A DNA stretch of 64,000 bases from Tritrichomonas foetus (lineage: Eukaryota; Parabasalia; Tritrichomonadida; Tritrichomonadidae). Below the pieces are notes generated by a model that saw only the letters and a list, made by a program, of their open reading frames with translations, was not told the origin of the DNA and ran no database searches. Each line of letters starts with the position of its first letter. Position 1 is the stretch's first letter. Below are positions 21,612 to 30,805 of the stretch, one piece after another. Both the position numbers and the translations under genes were made by a program. The stretch is taken from positions 151,771-215,770 of the forward strand of contig MLAK01000616.1 of NCBI GenBank assembly GCA_001839685.1, written 5' to 3'.

Positions 21612-21633
21612 ATCTGTAATTGCAATTACAGAT
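21612..21633. repeat. 22-bp perfect palindrome
   Basis: The arm ATCTGTAATTG is followed directly by its exact reverse complement, with no spacer. It lies about 215 bp upstream of the type I membrane protein gene and could be a site for a dimeric DNA-binding protein. Confidence 0.85.
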
Positions 21634-21685
21634 CAAAAACACTGGATGAAAACCCTACATCAATAATATTTTGTTTTAAAACGCG

Positions 21686-21754
21686 CAAAATAAATAAATA
21701 AGTAAATAAATATATATAAAAATAAATAAATAAAATATAATAATAATAATAATT
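21686..21754. repeat. AAAT/AAT low-complexity tract
   Basis: Imperfect tandem AAAT units grade into AAT units. It lies just downstream of the TCAF-like gene's 3' end. Confidence 0.75.
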
Positions 21755-21822
21755 CAAATTCCATTCTATAAACATTTAGTATACATATAATTAAAAAACA
21801 TTAATAAATAAACAATAACATG

Positions 21823-24225
21823 TTATTCACCTTCTTCCTCTTCTTCTTCGTCTGCAGGTATATATAATGGGAATTGCTCATCTTCAGAAGGATGCAAAGC
21901 CTCTTCAAGTAATTTTGAGAAATCTTTATCAGCAATGCTTGCCATTTCATCAACTATTGATTTTATTGAGTCTTCGAACGATGTTTTTTCTACCCTCAAA
22001 TGCTGATGGAATCTCACTAAAGCAGTTGGAATCAATTTTACATCATTTTCGGAATAAATTTTCCATAATTCTTTGAAAACTGGTGAAGTATGTTCATAAA
22101 TGAATTCGACAGGATTAATCTTTTTCCATGATTTTTTGAACACATGTGCTGCAGTGAGTGCACCAAAAGCTGCTTCAATATTTGGATCGAGTGCATTTTC
22201 AGGTAAAGTTGTTATGGCAAGCATCATTATTAAGCTAAATAGTTCACTTGATGGTTCATCAATTGAAAAAATTGGATCAATCATATCATAACCAAGCATT
22301 AAAGGATAGGCGCTAGTTGATCCATTTTTAGGCCGATCTATATCAAAAACAATACGAAACCTCCTTTTAGGATTACTGCCTGTAAAAACATATAATTCTT
22401 TAATCATTGCATCAAGCGTTTTGGCAAATGTGTCTAAATTTGGATATTTCTTTAAATAAGATGTTGGTGCAGTAATACTCGCAAAATTTGTTTGAACTTC
22501 ACCCCATGGAACGTCACTCTCTTTTGGAGTTATCCAATTATCTTTTCCTCTATAATAAGGACAAAAACAAACATTAGTAAAACTTAAATTTAAAACTCTG
22601 ACTCTTCCATCTCGATTTTCACTACAAACATATAAAATTCCACCAAATGGCGATCCGATTGTTATTTCTTGTTGATCATTAAATTTAAAAGTATCAACAA
22701 TAACTGGCCAGCGTTTCCATGGTCCTGGGGATTCTAAAAGTGATTCCGAATGACAGCCAATTTGTATCGAAATATCATCGAAATAATCTTCAATTTCATC
22801 TCTACTCGTTCGTGATGTTGCTTGATCACTTCGAGGTGAAATATCTGGGAATCGCTGAGAGTTTGAATTCTGTGGAGATGACGACAATGGCGTATTTGGA
22901 GTATTAACTAAAGGAGAACATTTCGAACTAGAACTTAAATTCAAATGATTTATCATTTGTAGATTATTTGATGGATTATGAGGAATTTTTTTACCGCTTT
23001 TCGTTGATTCATTTGAAGAGATAGAAACAGTGGAAATAACACCAGGAGGTAACCATAATCCAGTTGAATGCCATGTTGGTGTCTGTAAAGTGAATTTTAA
23101 TTCAACATTATTTAATTCTTCTGGACAATATTTTCCTGGGAAATGCTCACAATAAACTTTATTTTCGAATTCTGAAGGGTCAGTATGACATATTGCATCG
23201 CTTAATAAAATAGCGATAAATCCTTGAATTTTGGAGTAAAATATACCTTCTGGTTGTTCATAATTTGATTGTTTCAAATAATCAAACGAAATTTCAATGA
23301 TCTGAGATAAATATGAATTTTTACCATGATCAAGACTTAGAATATGATATCTTAAATAACTAATTACTAATATTAAATCTTCAATTTCGATATGTTCAGA
23401 ATTTGCGCTTTTCAAGAGAAGGTCTCTGTAGACTTCTACGAAATAAGGAAATGTAGATTTTTCTAATTCTGATGCTCGCAAATTTGCACGAATTGACGCT
23501 TTTTGAGAAACTGGAGTTGTTGTATGTGCATCTGGAAATGCCAACCCACATTTTGCTAACCATTTGTTTATTCTGAACGTTTGGTTAAAACCTGAGCAAA
23601 CGATAATTCCCCCGCCATTCACCATATATTCATATAATGATTCACCGTGTGGAGAACTACACATTGTAATGACCACAGCATATTTGGCTAAATTTTCAAC
23701 ACTATCACCGATTTCTACAGCAAAACCTAAACCACCCATATTATGAATTAGCATGTTGGCATCTTGGGGATCGAGGCCAAGTAAATACACAAGTGGTGAT
23801 GGCGGCCTTGGTCCAGCAGCAAAATGCAACAAATTTTCGAGAAATGCTAAAAATTCTGCATTCTCTTGTTTGCAGTCGAGCAGTATTTCGATACTGCCGC
23901 ATGCAATAGCCCGTCCATTTTCGTGCGCGGAAATGCCTAAAACAGGCAAAATAATTGGGCATGGATCATTTTCGTCGAATGAAATTGGGCAGATTGCCAG
24001 CGGAATTGAAGTTTCTGTTAAGCAAACAACGAAATCAAGTTCGCCTGGTTTTGGAAGACGCGTGACTCCACTCATGATTTGTTTATGGTCTGAAAACATC
24101 GTCTGACATGGATGAAAAGCATCAACTTTTTCTCCATTTTTTTTCGCTGTAACTTTCATATTTTGCGGAGATTGCTGAGCTGAAATGCGCGGAGACTGAG
24201 CTGGCACTGATGCACAACAGCCCAT
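21823..24225 (-). CDS. TCAF/M60-like protein lacking the zinc motif, probable lipid anchor
   Basis: 800 residues. The N-terminus MGCCAS fits N-myristoylation at Gly2 with palmitoylation of Cys3/Cys4, so membrane attachment is likely. Residues ~50-215 (VLGISAHENGRAIACGS then YEYMVNGGGIIVCSGFN) resemble the amidotransferase-like N-terminal part of TCAF (FAM115) proteins. A Ser/Asn-rich linker lies at ~400-490. The C-terminal part (~505-760) follows the M60/enhancin-like fold, with TSYLKKYPNLDTFAKTLDAM and an Asp-rich block. Where M60 peptidases carry HExxH I see SSELFSLIMMLAITTLPENA, so a gluzincin active site is absent. Animal TCAFs regulate TRPM8; here a non-enzymatic scaffold or carbohydrate-recognition role is inferred. 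The C-terminus ends in a run of Glu. Confidence 0.62.
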   Translation of the reverse strand: MGCCASVPAQSPRISAQQSPQNMKVTAKKNGEKVDAFHPCQTMFSDHKQIMSGVTRLPKPGELDFVVCLTETSIPLAICPISFDENDPCPIILPVLGISAHENGRAIACGSIEILLDCKQENAEFLAFLENLLHFAAGPRPPSPLVYLLGLDPQDANMLIHNMGGLGFAVEIGDSVENLAKYAVVITMCSSPHGESLYEYMVNGGGIIVCSGFNQTFRINKWLAKCGLAFPDAHTTTPVSQKASIRANLRASELEKSTFPYFVEVYRDLLLKSANSEHIEIEDLILVISYLRYHILSLDHGKNSYLSQIIEISFDYLKQSNYEQPEGIFYSKIQGFIAILLSDAICHTDPSEFENKVYCEHFPGKYCPEELNNVELKFTLQTPTWHSTGLWLPPGVISTVSISSNESTKSGKKIPHNPSNNLQMINHLNLSSSSKCSPLVNTPNTPLSSSPQNSNSQRFPDISPRSDQATSRTSRDEIEDYFDDISIQIGCHSESLLESPGPWKRWPVIVDTFKFNDQQEITIGSPFGGILYVCSENRDGRVRVLNLSFTNVCFCPYYRGKDNWITPKESDVPWGEVQTNFASITAPTSYLKKYPNLDTFAKTLDAMIKELYVFTGSNPKRRFRIVFDIDRPKNGSTSAYPLMLGYDMIDPIFSIDEPSSELFSLIMMLAITTLPENALDPNIEAAFGALTAAHVFKKSWKKINPVEFIYEHTSPVFKELWKIYSENDVKLIPTALVRFHQHLRVEKTSFEDSIKSIVDEMASIADKDFSKLLEEALHPSEDEQFPLYIPADEEEEEEGE

Positions 24226-24229
24226 TTCT

Positions 24230-24507
24230 CAGCAAAATCCAGAGATCGTTATTGATTTGTTTGAATCAGCATTCAAATATGAATGTATTGAAATCTTTTC
24301 TGTCATAAAATTTTTGTATATGAAGAAAATAGACTGGCAGTCCTCAACAGCACATTCTCAAGCAGGGATACAGATACAACGATTGAAAGACCAAATCAAG
24401 AAAAATGGAATCCAATATGTTTTTTTCCAGACTCGATGCCAAGTGAATTTTCTGATGACTCGCCATTTAGATGGCAAAACATTCGTAATCTTCTCATTGA
24501 TGCCTAA
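24230..24507 (+). pseudogene. Frameshifted coding relic
   Basis: Read on the plus strand, 24230 to ~24312 encodes protein-like sequence (NPEIVIDLFESAFKYECIEI). After the run AAAATTTTT near 24310 the sense continues in another frame (LAVLNSTFSSRDTDTT, then FSDDSPFRWQNIRNLLIDA) to a TAA at 24505-24507. The second part has no ATG near its start. The switch fits loss of one base in the T run, so this is either the end of a decayed gene or a sequencing error. It begins right beside the start of the minus-strand TCAF-like gene, so it would sit in that gene's upstream region. No family is recognised. Confidence 0.35.
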
Positions 24508-24835
24508 ATTTTTTTTATTTATATCAAAATTATTAATATTTTTTTTATACTTCATTTTTGTATTTTGGAAAACATTATAATTTTCGATGGAGGGTCATAT
24601 GATAATAAAAAGCACGATTTATGATAAGAAATAATCAAGATATTAATGCTATAAAATCACTTTTTATCTCAATAATTCTCAGAAATTTCTGTGGGGTTTA
24701 TTTTTTTCTCACAATTTTTTTTTGGATTTGGTTTTCTCTGTATCTTGATTTTTAAATTATAATATTTATATATTATTAATAGGATTACAATTAAATAATT
24801 TTTAGATGACAATAATATCAACAATTATTCATTTA

Positions 24836-24836
24836 N
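24836..24836. other. Undetermined base (N)
   Basis: This is the only non-ACGT character in the window, probably an unresolved consensus position in AT-rich sequence. Confidence 0.95.
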
Positions 24837-26458
24837 ATCTCTCAATAGTCTTCTACATCTAGAGCTAGTTAGTTTGTATACATCTCTTTTTCGAATAACT
24901 TGTTTGGAAAAATTCATCACAAATTCCTCATTGAATCATTGAATAATGTATATTTTCAAAATAAGCAATCTGTTGATGATTATTTCAATACTTTATCCTT
25001 TCAAATATAATTTATCGATTTCTCAGAAACCTGATATTTTTTTCAATGAATTCTATTCTCCTGTACTTTTTCAGTGCAAAATTTTGATGATCATTCATTT
25101 TAGAAAAAGTTGTTGGATTATTTCAAAAGTATAGAAAAGAAGGAAGATGTAAATATTTAGGATCTCTATTTCACTTATCTGAATGATATATGAATGAAAT
25201 ATAATAAATAATCATACATTTAAGTTGTGAGTAATCTTTATTTTCAAGTTATGGGCACAGGATGGAAATTCATGTTACTATTAGATTTATTGAGACTTGA
25301 TTATAGCTGCAAAATCACGTAGTAGCAATAAAAAATTAACTATTTCATGATTTGCCAACTTGATTACAAAAAGAATAACGTAATTTTTTGAGAATGAAGT
25401 CCAAAAATATCTAGTTCATTTAGCTTTCCACACTTGATGGATTTTATATTTTCCTCAATGTAAATTTATATTAAACTATAAAAAACCATTCATTGAGCAT
25501 ATCACGATCTTGAGAAATATCCATCCCAGACAAAAGAAAAAAAAATAATGCTTTTTCTCTGAATGTTTTACATTTATTGCTTGATGTTTTTAGAACACAC
25601 TCCAATTTACGTAATTAAAGAATAACAATTATTTTAATTAATACTTTTCATGTCATTAAGTCCGTGAAACACATATTAGTTCGTAATTTTACGTATAAAA
25701 TACCTATATAGAATAAATTTAAAGGTGAAATCTGCATTTAAATATCCAAATCATGATTACTTTCCAAAATAGAATCATTTATATCCTTCACTATTGCTAG
25801 TATTAATATAATTATTCGACATCGATATTTTGGCTTAGTTACACTCTTGTCCACGAATCAATTATTTGACGGTGATGATGTAATTCAAAATAAATGAAAT
25901 TTCATCATAAGAAATCAATATAATACATTGAAATAATATCTATGAAGTTTGAAAAATCATAAATTTTCTTTCACGTGATTAATTTCTGAAAACATTAATT
26001 TCTACTGGCACACTAATTTATCCAAATTCATTAAATTCTGATGCAAACAAAGATTATAGACCAACTGACTTTATTGAATAATAAATAAAGATAAATCATA
26101 TCAAAATTTCGAACATCACTCAAAAGAGAGGACAACAGAGATCTCAAAAAGAAACTGCAACACTAGAATATACCACATAGATTTAAACTGAAGATCTAGA
26201 GTCTCAAAGAAATAAATATGCAGAATTTCTTTTCAATCTTCTGCGATTGATTCATTTGGAGATTTTGGGATTTTCACTTTTTCTGATCTAATCGGCAGTT
26301 GATATATAAAATAGGAATTTTCTTTTCTGAGATGTTTCAAATTTTGAGAGTATCTTTTCATACAAATTCTGTGGCTAAAACTCAATTGTACAGATTCTAT
26401 TCAAATATTATATAATTAATTTTGAGTAAAGATTTCGGTTATTGAAGTGAAATGTACT

Positions 26459-26463
26459 TCACT
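26459..26463 (+). promoter_or_regulatory. Inr-like element of the phosphatase gene
   Basis: TCACT with predicted start A26461 lies 10 nt before the ATG at 26471. It makes the in-frame GTG at 26447 impossible as a start. Confidence 0.5.
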
Positions 26464-26470
26464 TCCGTCG

Positions 26471-27523
26471 ATGCGTGATGCTGAACTTAATGAAATAATT
26501 TTCAACGTTCTCATCAGCCGCATTCGGAGGGAAAGTCATTGCACAGGATCAATGAAGATCCGTGCCGTCAAAAAGCTTATCAAAGCCGCCAAATCAGTAT
26601 TCGAAGCAGAAGAGATTCAATTGAAGCTTGCTGGTGATTTTATCGTTGTCGGCGACTTGCACGGAAACATCGACGACCTTCTGCAAATCTTCGAGACCTT
26701 CAATTACCCGCCAAATCAGAAATATGTTTTTCTTGGCGATTACATCGATCGAGGTCACAACTCAATTGATGTACTTTTATTACTCTATTCACTAAAACTC
26801 AAATATCCACAACATATCTATCTTCTTCGGGGCAACCATGAATCAAAACGTTTATCCACTTCCTACGGCTTTAAAGATGAATGCTTGTGCTTTCTCTCTA
26901 AGCGGTGCTACAACCTGTTCGTCAAATCATTCAATTATCTCCCAATTGCTGCAATTCTGAATGATAAAATATTTTGCGTCCATGGCGGACTTTCACCATC
27001 GATTTCATATTTAAGTGAAATTGATAAATTACAGAAGCCAGTCAGCGACGTTTCAAATTCGATTGCAGCTGATTTATTATGGAGTGATCCATCGTCTGAA
27101 ATTGATCATTTCAAAGTGTCACCACGTGGCTCAGGATACCTTTTTGGTGCTGATATTGTTGACCAATTTCTTGCTGATAATGAATTGAAATTAATCATTC
27201 GTGCACACGAATTTTGTCAAGACGGCTATCGATATACACTTGATAATTGCTTGACAATATTTAGTGCTAATGATTATCAAAACAAATTGAATGAATCTGC
27301 TGTTGCAATTGTTACAGGCAGTGACGTTGAAATCTCTGTTCATATTCATACTTTTAAGAAAAATTTGCTTTTTTCATCTATCGATCATTTAATGTCATTC
27401 CCAGAATGGATCTTCAGTGAAACAAACCCAATGAAACCAGTTATTCCGCAAGTTACTGCTGAAGTTACATCCGAATTTTTCTCAGATGTTTCATCTCTCA
27501 CTGAACAAATCATTTTTGCCTAA
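26471..27523 (+). CDS. PPP-family serine/threonine phosphatase (PP1/PP2A-like)
   Basis: 350 residues from the ATG at 26471. All metal-binding signature blocks of the PPP family are present: GDLHGN (61-66), GDYIDRG (89-95), RGNHE (120-124), HGG (171-173) and RAHE (244-247), followed by the FSANDY block in place of the usual FSAPNY. The core thus predicts an active two-metal Ser/Thr phosphatase of the cytosol or nucleus. The loop after the HGG motif is less conserved than in PP1, and the short N- and C-terminal extensions carry no known targeting motif. Trichomonads have many divergent PPP paralogues, so assignment to PP1, PP2A or PP4/6 is not safe. Codon use is richer in C and G near the 5' end than later. 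Confidence 0.93.
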   Translation: MRDAELNEIIFNVLISRIRRESHCTGSMKIRAVKKLIKAAKSVFEAEEIQLKLAGDFIVVGDLHGNIDDLLQIFETFNYPPNQKYVFLGDYIDRGHNSIDVLLLLYSLKLKYPQHIYLLRGNHESKRLSTSYGFKDECLCFLSKRCYNLFVKSFNYLPIAAILNDKIFCVHGGLSPSISYLSEIDKLQKPVSDVSNSIAADLLWSDPSSEIDHFKVSPRGSGYLFGADIVDQFLADNELKLIIRAHEFCQDGYRYTLDNCLTIFSANDYQNKLNESAVAIVTGSDVEISVHIHTFKKNLLFSSIDHLMSFPEWIFSETNPMKPVIPQVTAEVTSEFFSDVSSLTEQIIFA

Positions 27524-28239
27524 GTCACTTGCTTTATAATGTTCATGCACTTTTAACTTATAACTTACCTTTTCCATGATGTTATATTACCATATTATAT
27601 TACTGCTTACTATCTTACGTTGTATTTATACTTTTATATTTCCATATTAAATAAAAAAAGGCGCTCTTTGGCGCAAATGGTGTTTTATACTTTTATAATA
27701 AAACGTGATTTCATATGAAGTTTTTTTCTATTTTTCATTATTAGATAATTTCTTTCTTTCATTTTCACATCAACTAAATGAATAAATTGAAGAATCCGAA
27801 CAGTTGTCCCAAAGTTTATGACTTATATTATTTTTGAAAACAAAAAGTATTTTCATCAAAAAGATATATAAACAGTTTTTTCAATGAAATCCAAAAAGGC
27901 ATAAACTTTTGGTCAAAAAGTGAAGAGTTTTTTTGGGAATTAAAATAAAACTGGATTAGTAATCTACTGGATTCCATCATTTTTGCATGTATTAACATCA
28001 GATTATAATGGTACATTTATAACATTTCTTGCTTATTTCATGGCAATATCAAATGGTGTTTTCTTAATTACCATCAACAATTCCATTTATAATTGAAAAA
28101 TTATCATTCAGTGAAAAAAGGTTATCCTTTTCATTACAGTCAATATTAACATGAATAATCAATAGTTTCACAATTTAATAATAACCATTGGAAACATCTC
28201 GATATATTGGTGTGGATTGTAGACTTCAAGCTTGTCTTC

Positions 28240-28273
<34 letters not shown>

Positions 28274-28298
28274 TCATATAATACTTTATTAACAAGAT
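27524..28298. other. Convergent intergenic region with a long A run
   Basis: 775 bp between the 3' ends of the phosphatase (+) and the TMEM18-like gene (-). A short stem GGCGC...GCGCC-like (GGCGCTCTTTGGCGC) at ~27661 lies in the phosphatase 3' region. A 29-nt A homopolymer is at 28240-28268. No convincing ORF is found. Confidence 0.6.
28240..28268 (+). repeat. A29 homopolymer
   Basis: 29 consecutive A residues on the plus strand, far longer than any other homopolymer in the window. It lies 30 bp beyond the 3' end of the TMEM18-like gene. Confidence 0.95.
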
Positions 28299-28766
28299 TT
28301 ATTCATTTTTTGCATCTTTTTTTGTATGAAACAGCTTTTTGATAGCAGCAACAAAAGAAGAATCCCAGTTTAGTTTTAAGATGTCAAAAATCAGAAGACT
28401 TAAAAATATCACAGATATGATCAAAAGTGGAAGCGCCCAAAATGTAAACATAAAAACATAAGTTGATGATCCTAAAAAGTTGGTTGTGAAGTGTAGTGAA
28501 TTCCAATACTTTTGAACAAGGTCATCCAATATTTGTGTTGATCCGATCAAAAAGCACGTGATTGTAAAAAGTACTGATGAAACAATCATGTTTTTTCTGT
28601 AATAGAAAATTAAGAAAGCCCAAGTGATCAAAAAGAGGAATAACAGAATGATTGGAATATCTGTAAAATGAATATCTTTTAACATTGACATTATTTGATG
28701 ATGAAGCTGAGGTTCGCCTAAAACTGATGTAACATCGGCCTGTTCTTGAATCAGTGGGTCTTGCAT
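28299..28766 (-). CDS. TMEM18-family membrane protein
   Basis: 155 residues from the ATG at 28766; a TTG codon just before it is ignored. Three hydrophobic segments are visible (about 37-57, 61-80 and 100-130). Between them lies a Trp/Asn-containing block (LVQKYWNSLHFTTNF) and then FMFTFWALPLLIISVIFLSL. This follows the TMEM18 pattern of a TM pair, an ENW-like motif, and a last long TM preceded by FxS...P. The C-terminus is lysine-rich (FHTKKDAKNE), as in animal TMEM18. Animal TMEM18 sits in the nuclear envelope; its molecular role is not settled. TTGGCGAAAT lies ~53 bp upstream of the ATG. Confidence 0.72.
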   Translation of the reverse strand: MQDPLIQEQADVTSVLGEPQLHHQIMSMLKDIHFTDIPIILLFLFLITWAFLIFYYRKNMIVSSVLFTITCFLIGSTQILDDLVQKYWNSLHFTTNFLGSSTYVFMFTFWALPLLIISVIFLSLLIFDILKLNWDSSFVAAIKKLFHTKKDAKNE

Positions 28767-29122
28767 CAAAACTTGTAGAAAAGACGATTTTTTGATGAAT
28801 TCAAATTCACCTCATTGATTGGCGAAATTTGGTCAAATCAACTGAAACAAAATTTTTGATGAATAAAAACTTTTCTAAGTCATAAATGGTCAGTGACTCA
28901 TATCAATATATGACCAAATATCAAACGAAATAAATTAAATTCAAAATTAGTCTTTAAAATTCTATGTTTATTCAAATAATATATTAAATTCTAACAATAT
29001 TTTATGATCTATCAATTGATAGCTGTTTTGATGCACCTCAGAGAAAAAACTGAGTGGTTTAAGGTAAAACAGATTGGAATGTATGGTGAATTTCCATGTA
29101 CACTCTTATACAAATTGTGAAT
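28767..29122. other. Upstream region of the TMEM18-like gene
   Basis: 356 bp between two minus-strand genes. It contains TTCACCTCATTG near 28806 and TTGGCGAAAT at 28819-28828, both variants of words found upstream of other genes. No ORF is seen. Confidence 0.55.
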
Positions 29123-30577
29123 CTATGTTTTTGATTCAAGAAGTTTAGATTCGATCATTTTCAATGTTTGCGTATAAACATTTCCGCCTCTTTTAATAGC
29201 GTCAAGTCTTTTATCATTTGACATTTTAATCCATTCGATAAATGATCGATCTAAATATCCCATCTTTCCAAAAAACTTTTCAAAATAGTCGATTGTTTTT
29301 CTTTTTGGAAACAATCTTCTAAATTTCCTTAATTGTTTTCTCTCATCAATGAAATCTCCCACATTTACCATATCTGCAAAAATCGGTTCTTTCCAGTCCC
29401 ATGGCGTTTCCTTTGATCTGTCAATGGAAACAATCGAGTTCCTCCATTCTGCATCATATAATTCGACTGCTTCACACGGATTTTCACTATTCGGGTCGCA
29501 ATTGATGATTTTTCCTATGTTATACATTTCCGCCATTATTGCGTTTTTCTGAATTCGATCAAGTTCTGAATCTTTACCACTCATTGAAGGCGAGATATTC
29601 ACCTCCATTACCCAGCAATGTAAATTCTCATCAACGAGGACATCAAGCCCAAATAGTTCAAATGATGTTTGTCGATGTTTTATTAAAGATTGATGATACG
29701 GCCGAATTTTTGAAGCAGCTGCAACTAAACAACTTGTTGTAATTCTGTCAAATTCTGATTTTAGTTTTGATGTATCAATTCCATCTTTTTCTAGCATTTC
29801 ATATAGTTGCTGAAGTGATAATTTTTGTTGCTGGACAGAAAAATTGGAATCTTCACGATTTATTGAAATATTAGTTAATTGCGAATGCAAATCATTAATA
29901 TCGGAATTATATTCATGTGTTGCGAATCGAGCAAGACCATATTCATGTAAGTATATTCTAAGTGGTGCAATTGAAGTCACAAGAGCATATAATCTAATAT
30001 CAAATTTATGCCGATTATTAATTAGTAAAGGCTTTTCTATATACTGTTGAACAACATATTTTTCTGGATCACCTTTGCTTGGAGGGTCACTTTCAGAACT
30101 CGACACGATTTTAATGCCTATTCCTTTCGATGACGATACTGGTTTTTCTATCCAAAGTTTTACATCTTTCCACTTTTTCTTTAGTTCATCCAAATCATCA
30201 GGCGTTGTATATGAAAGTGGATAAAAATCAACATCGCTTCCAATTTTTTCTTTGAGTTCTTTCATTCGATTGTGAAGTTCACTTTTCTTTCCAATAAAAT
30301 AAGCGCCTGCAAAATGATTAATTTTTTGCCATGCAGCACATTTCTGGTATCCTGGTGGATCAAATTGCTGTCCCCATGAAATGTTCCATTTCCTTTTATT
30401 TTCGGTGTGCGGAAGTCCGGATCTGTTGAAAAAACGAGCTGTTAATTCGGCAATAACGTTGTTTACGAAAAATAAATGAGTGGGATGTCTTGGTCTGGCT
30501 GGGTCCTCGAGATATGGAAAAGTCATATAGGAAAAAGGAAGAGGGTTTTCATCAAAATAATGAATGATCTCTTCCAT
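29123..30577 (-). CDS. Tubulin tyrosine ligase-like protein (glutamylase/glycylase family)
   Basis: 484 residues. The TTL ATP-grasp core is clear: LWIEKPVSSSKGIGIKIVSS (~residues 140-160), VVQQYIEKPLLINNRHKFDI RLY (two blocks), LTNISINRED and FELFGLDVLVDE followed by WVMEVNISPS. The Lys/Arg, Asp and Glu/Asn residues that bind ATP and Mg are in place, so it should be active. TTLL enzymes add glutamate or glycine chains to tubulin tails on axonemes and cytoplasmic microtubules; a flagellate with several flagella and an axostyle has clear use for this. The LTN-I-SIN and MEVN blocks are nearest TTLL4/5-type glutamylases, but the subclass is inferred. The ATG is preceded by CCATTCA (4-5 nt), an Inr-like site. 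Confidence 0.93.
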   Translation of the reverse strand: MEEIIHYFDENPLPFSYMTFPYLEDPARPRHPTHLFFVNNVIAELTARFFNRSGLPHTENKRKWNISWGQQFDPPGYQKCAAWQKINHFAGAYFIGKKSELHNRMKELKEKIGSDVDFYPLSYTTPDDLDELKKKWKDVKLWIEKPVSSSKGIGIKIVSSSESDPPSKGDPEKYVVQQYIEKPLLINNRHKFDIRLYALVTSIAPLRIYLHEYGLARFATHEYNSDINDLHSQLTNISINREDSNFSVQQQKLSLQQLYEMLEKDGIDTSKLKSEFDRITTSCLVAAASKIRPYHQSLIKHRQTSFELFGLDVLVDENLHCWVMEVNISPSMSGKDSELDRIQKNAIMAEMYNIGKIINCDPNSENPCEAVELYDAEWRNSIVSIDRSKETPWDWKEPIFADMVNVGDFIDERKQLRKFRRLFPKRKTIDYFEKFFGKMGYLDRSFIEWIKMSNDKRLDAIKRGGNVYTQTLKMIESKLLESKT

Positions 30578-30745
30578 TGAATGGTCATTAATTTCAATGT
30601 TTAAATGGCTACAATTCTTTGAGTAAAATGACCATATATATCAAGAAAACATTGGTGATCTCAGAAATATTAAGAATTTAAATGGTCTGATATTGAGTGC
30701 TTATGACCAGATTTCCAAATGGCACTTTTGTATATAGGCAAATTT

Positions 30746-30755
30746 AAAGGTGAAA
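30746..30755 (+). promoter_or_regulatory. AAAGGTGAAA upstream element
   Basis: AAAGGTGAAA lies about 50 bp upstream of the TMEM43-like start. The same word or its complement recurs upstream of several genes in the window. Confidence 0.4.
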
Positions 30756-30794
30756 TCAGTTTTATCATCATTGGATAACCTCCATCAAAGTTTT

Positions 30795-30799
30795 TCATT
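30795..30799 (+). promoter_or_regulatory. Inr-like element of the TMEM43-like gene
   Basis: TCATT followed by A; predicted start A30797, 9 nt before the ATG at 30806. Confidence 0.5.
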
Positions 30800-30805
30800 A
30801 AATTC

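Larger units (their letters stand above)
21399..21822. other. Intergenic region with palindrome and AAAT repeats
   Basis: 424 bp. It contains a 22-bp perfect palindrome (21612-21633) and a long AAAT/AAT low-complexity tract (about 21686-21754) next to the 3' end of the TCAF-like gene. Confidence 0.7.
24508..26470. other. Gene-free AT-rich region
   Basis: Nearly 2 kb with no protein-like frame; the 62-codon frame at 24946-25134 looks random. It contains one undetermined base at 24836 and a TTTAAAGGTGAAA element at ~25718-25730 with no gene assigned next to it. The last ~200 bp should be the promoter of the phosphatase. Confidence 0.6.

Noticed and set aside
24946..25134. 62-codon frame in the gene-free region
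   Set aside because: Phe/Ile/Ser-rich random composition without recognisable features.
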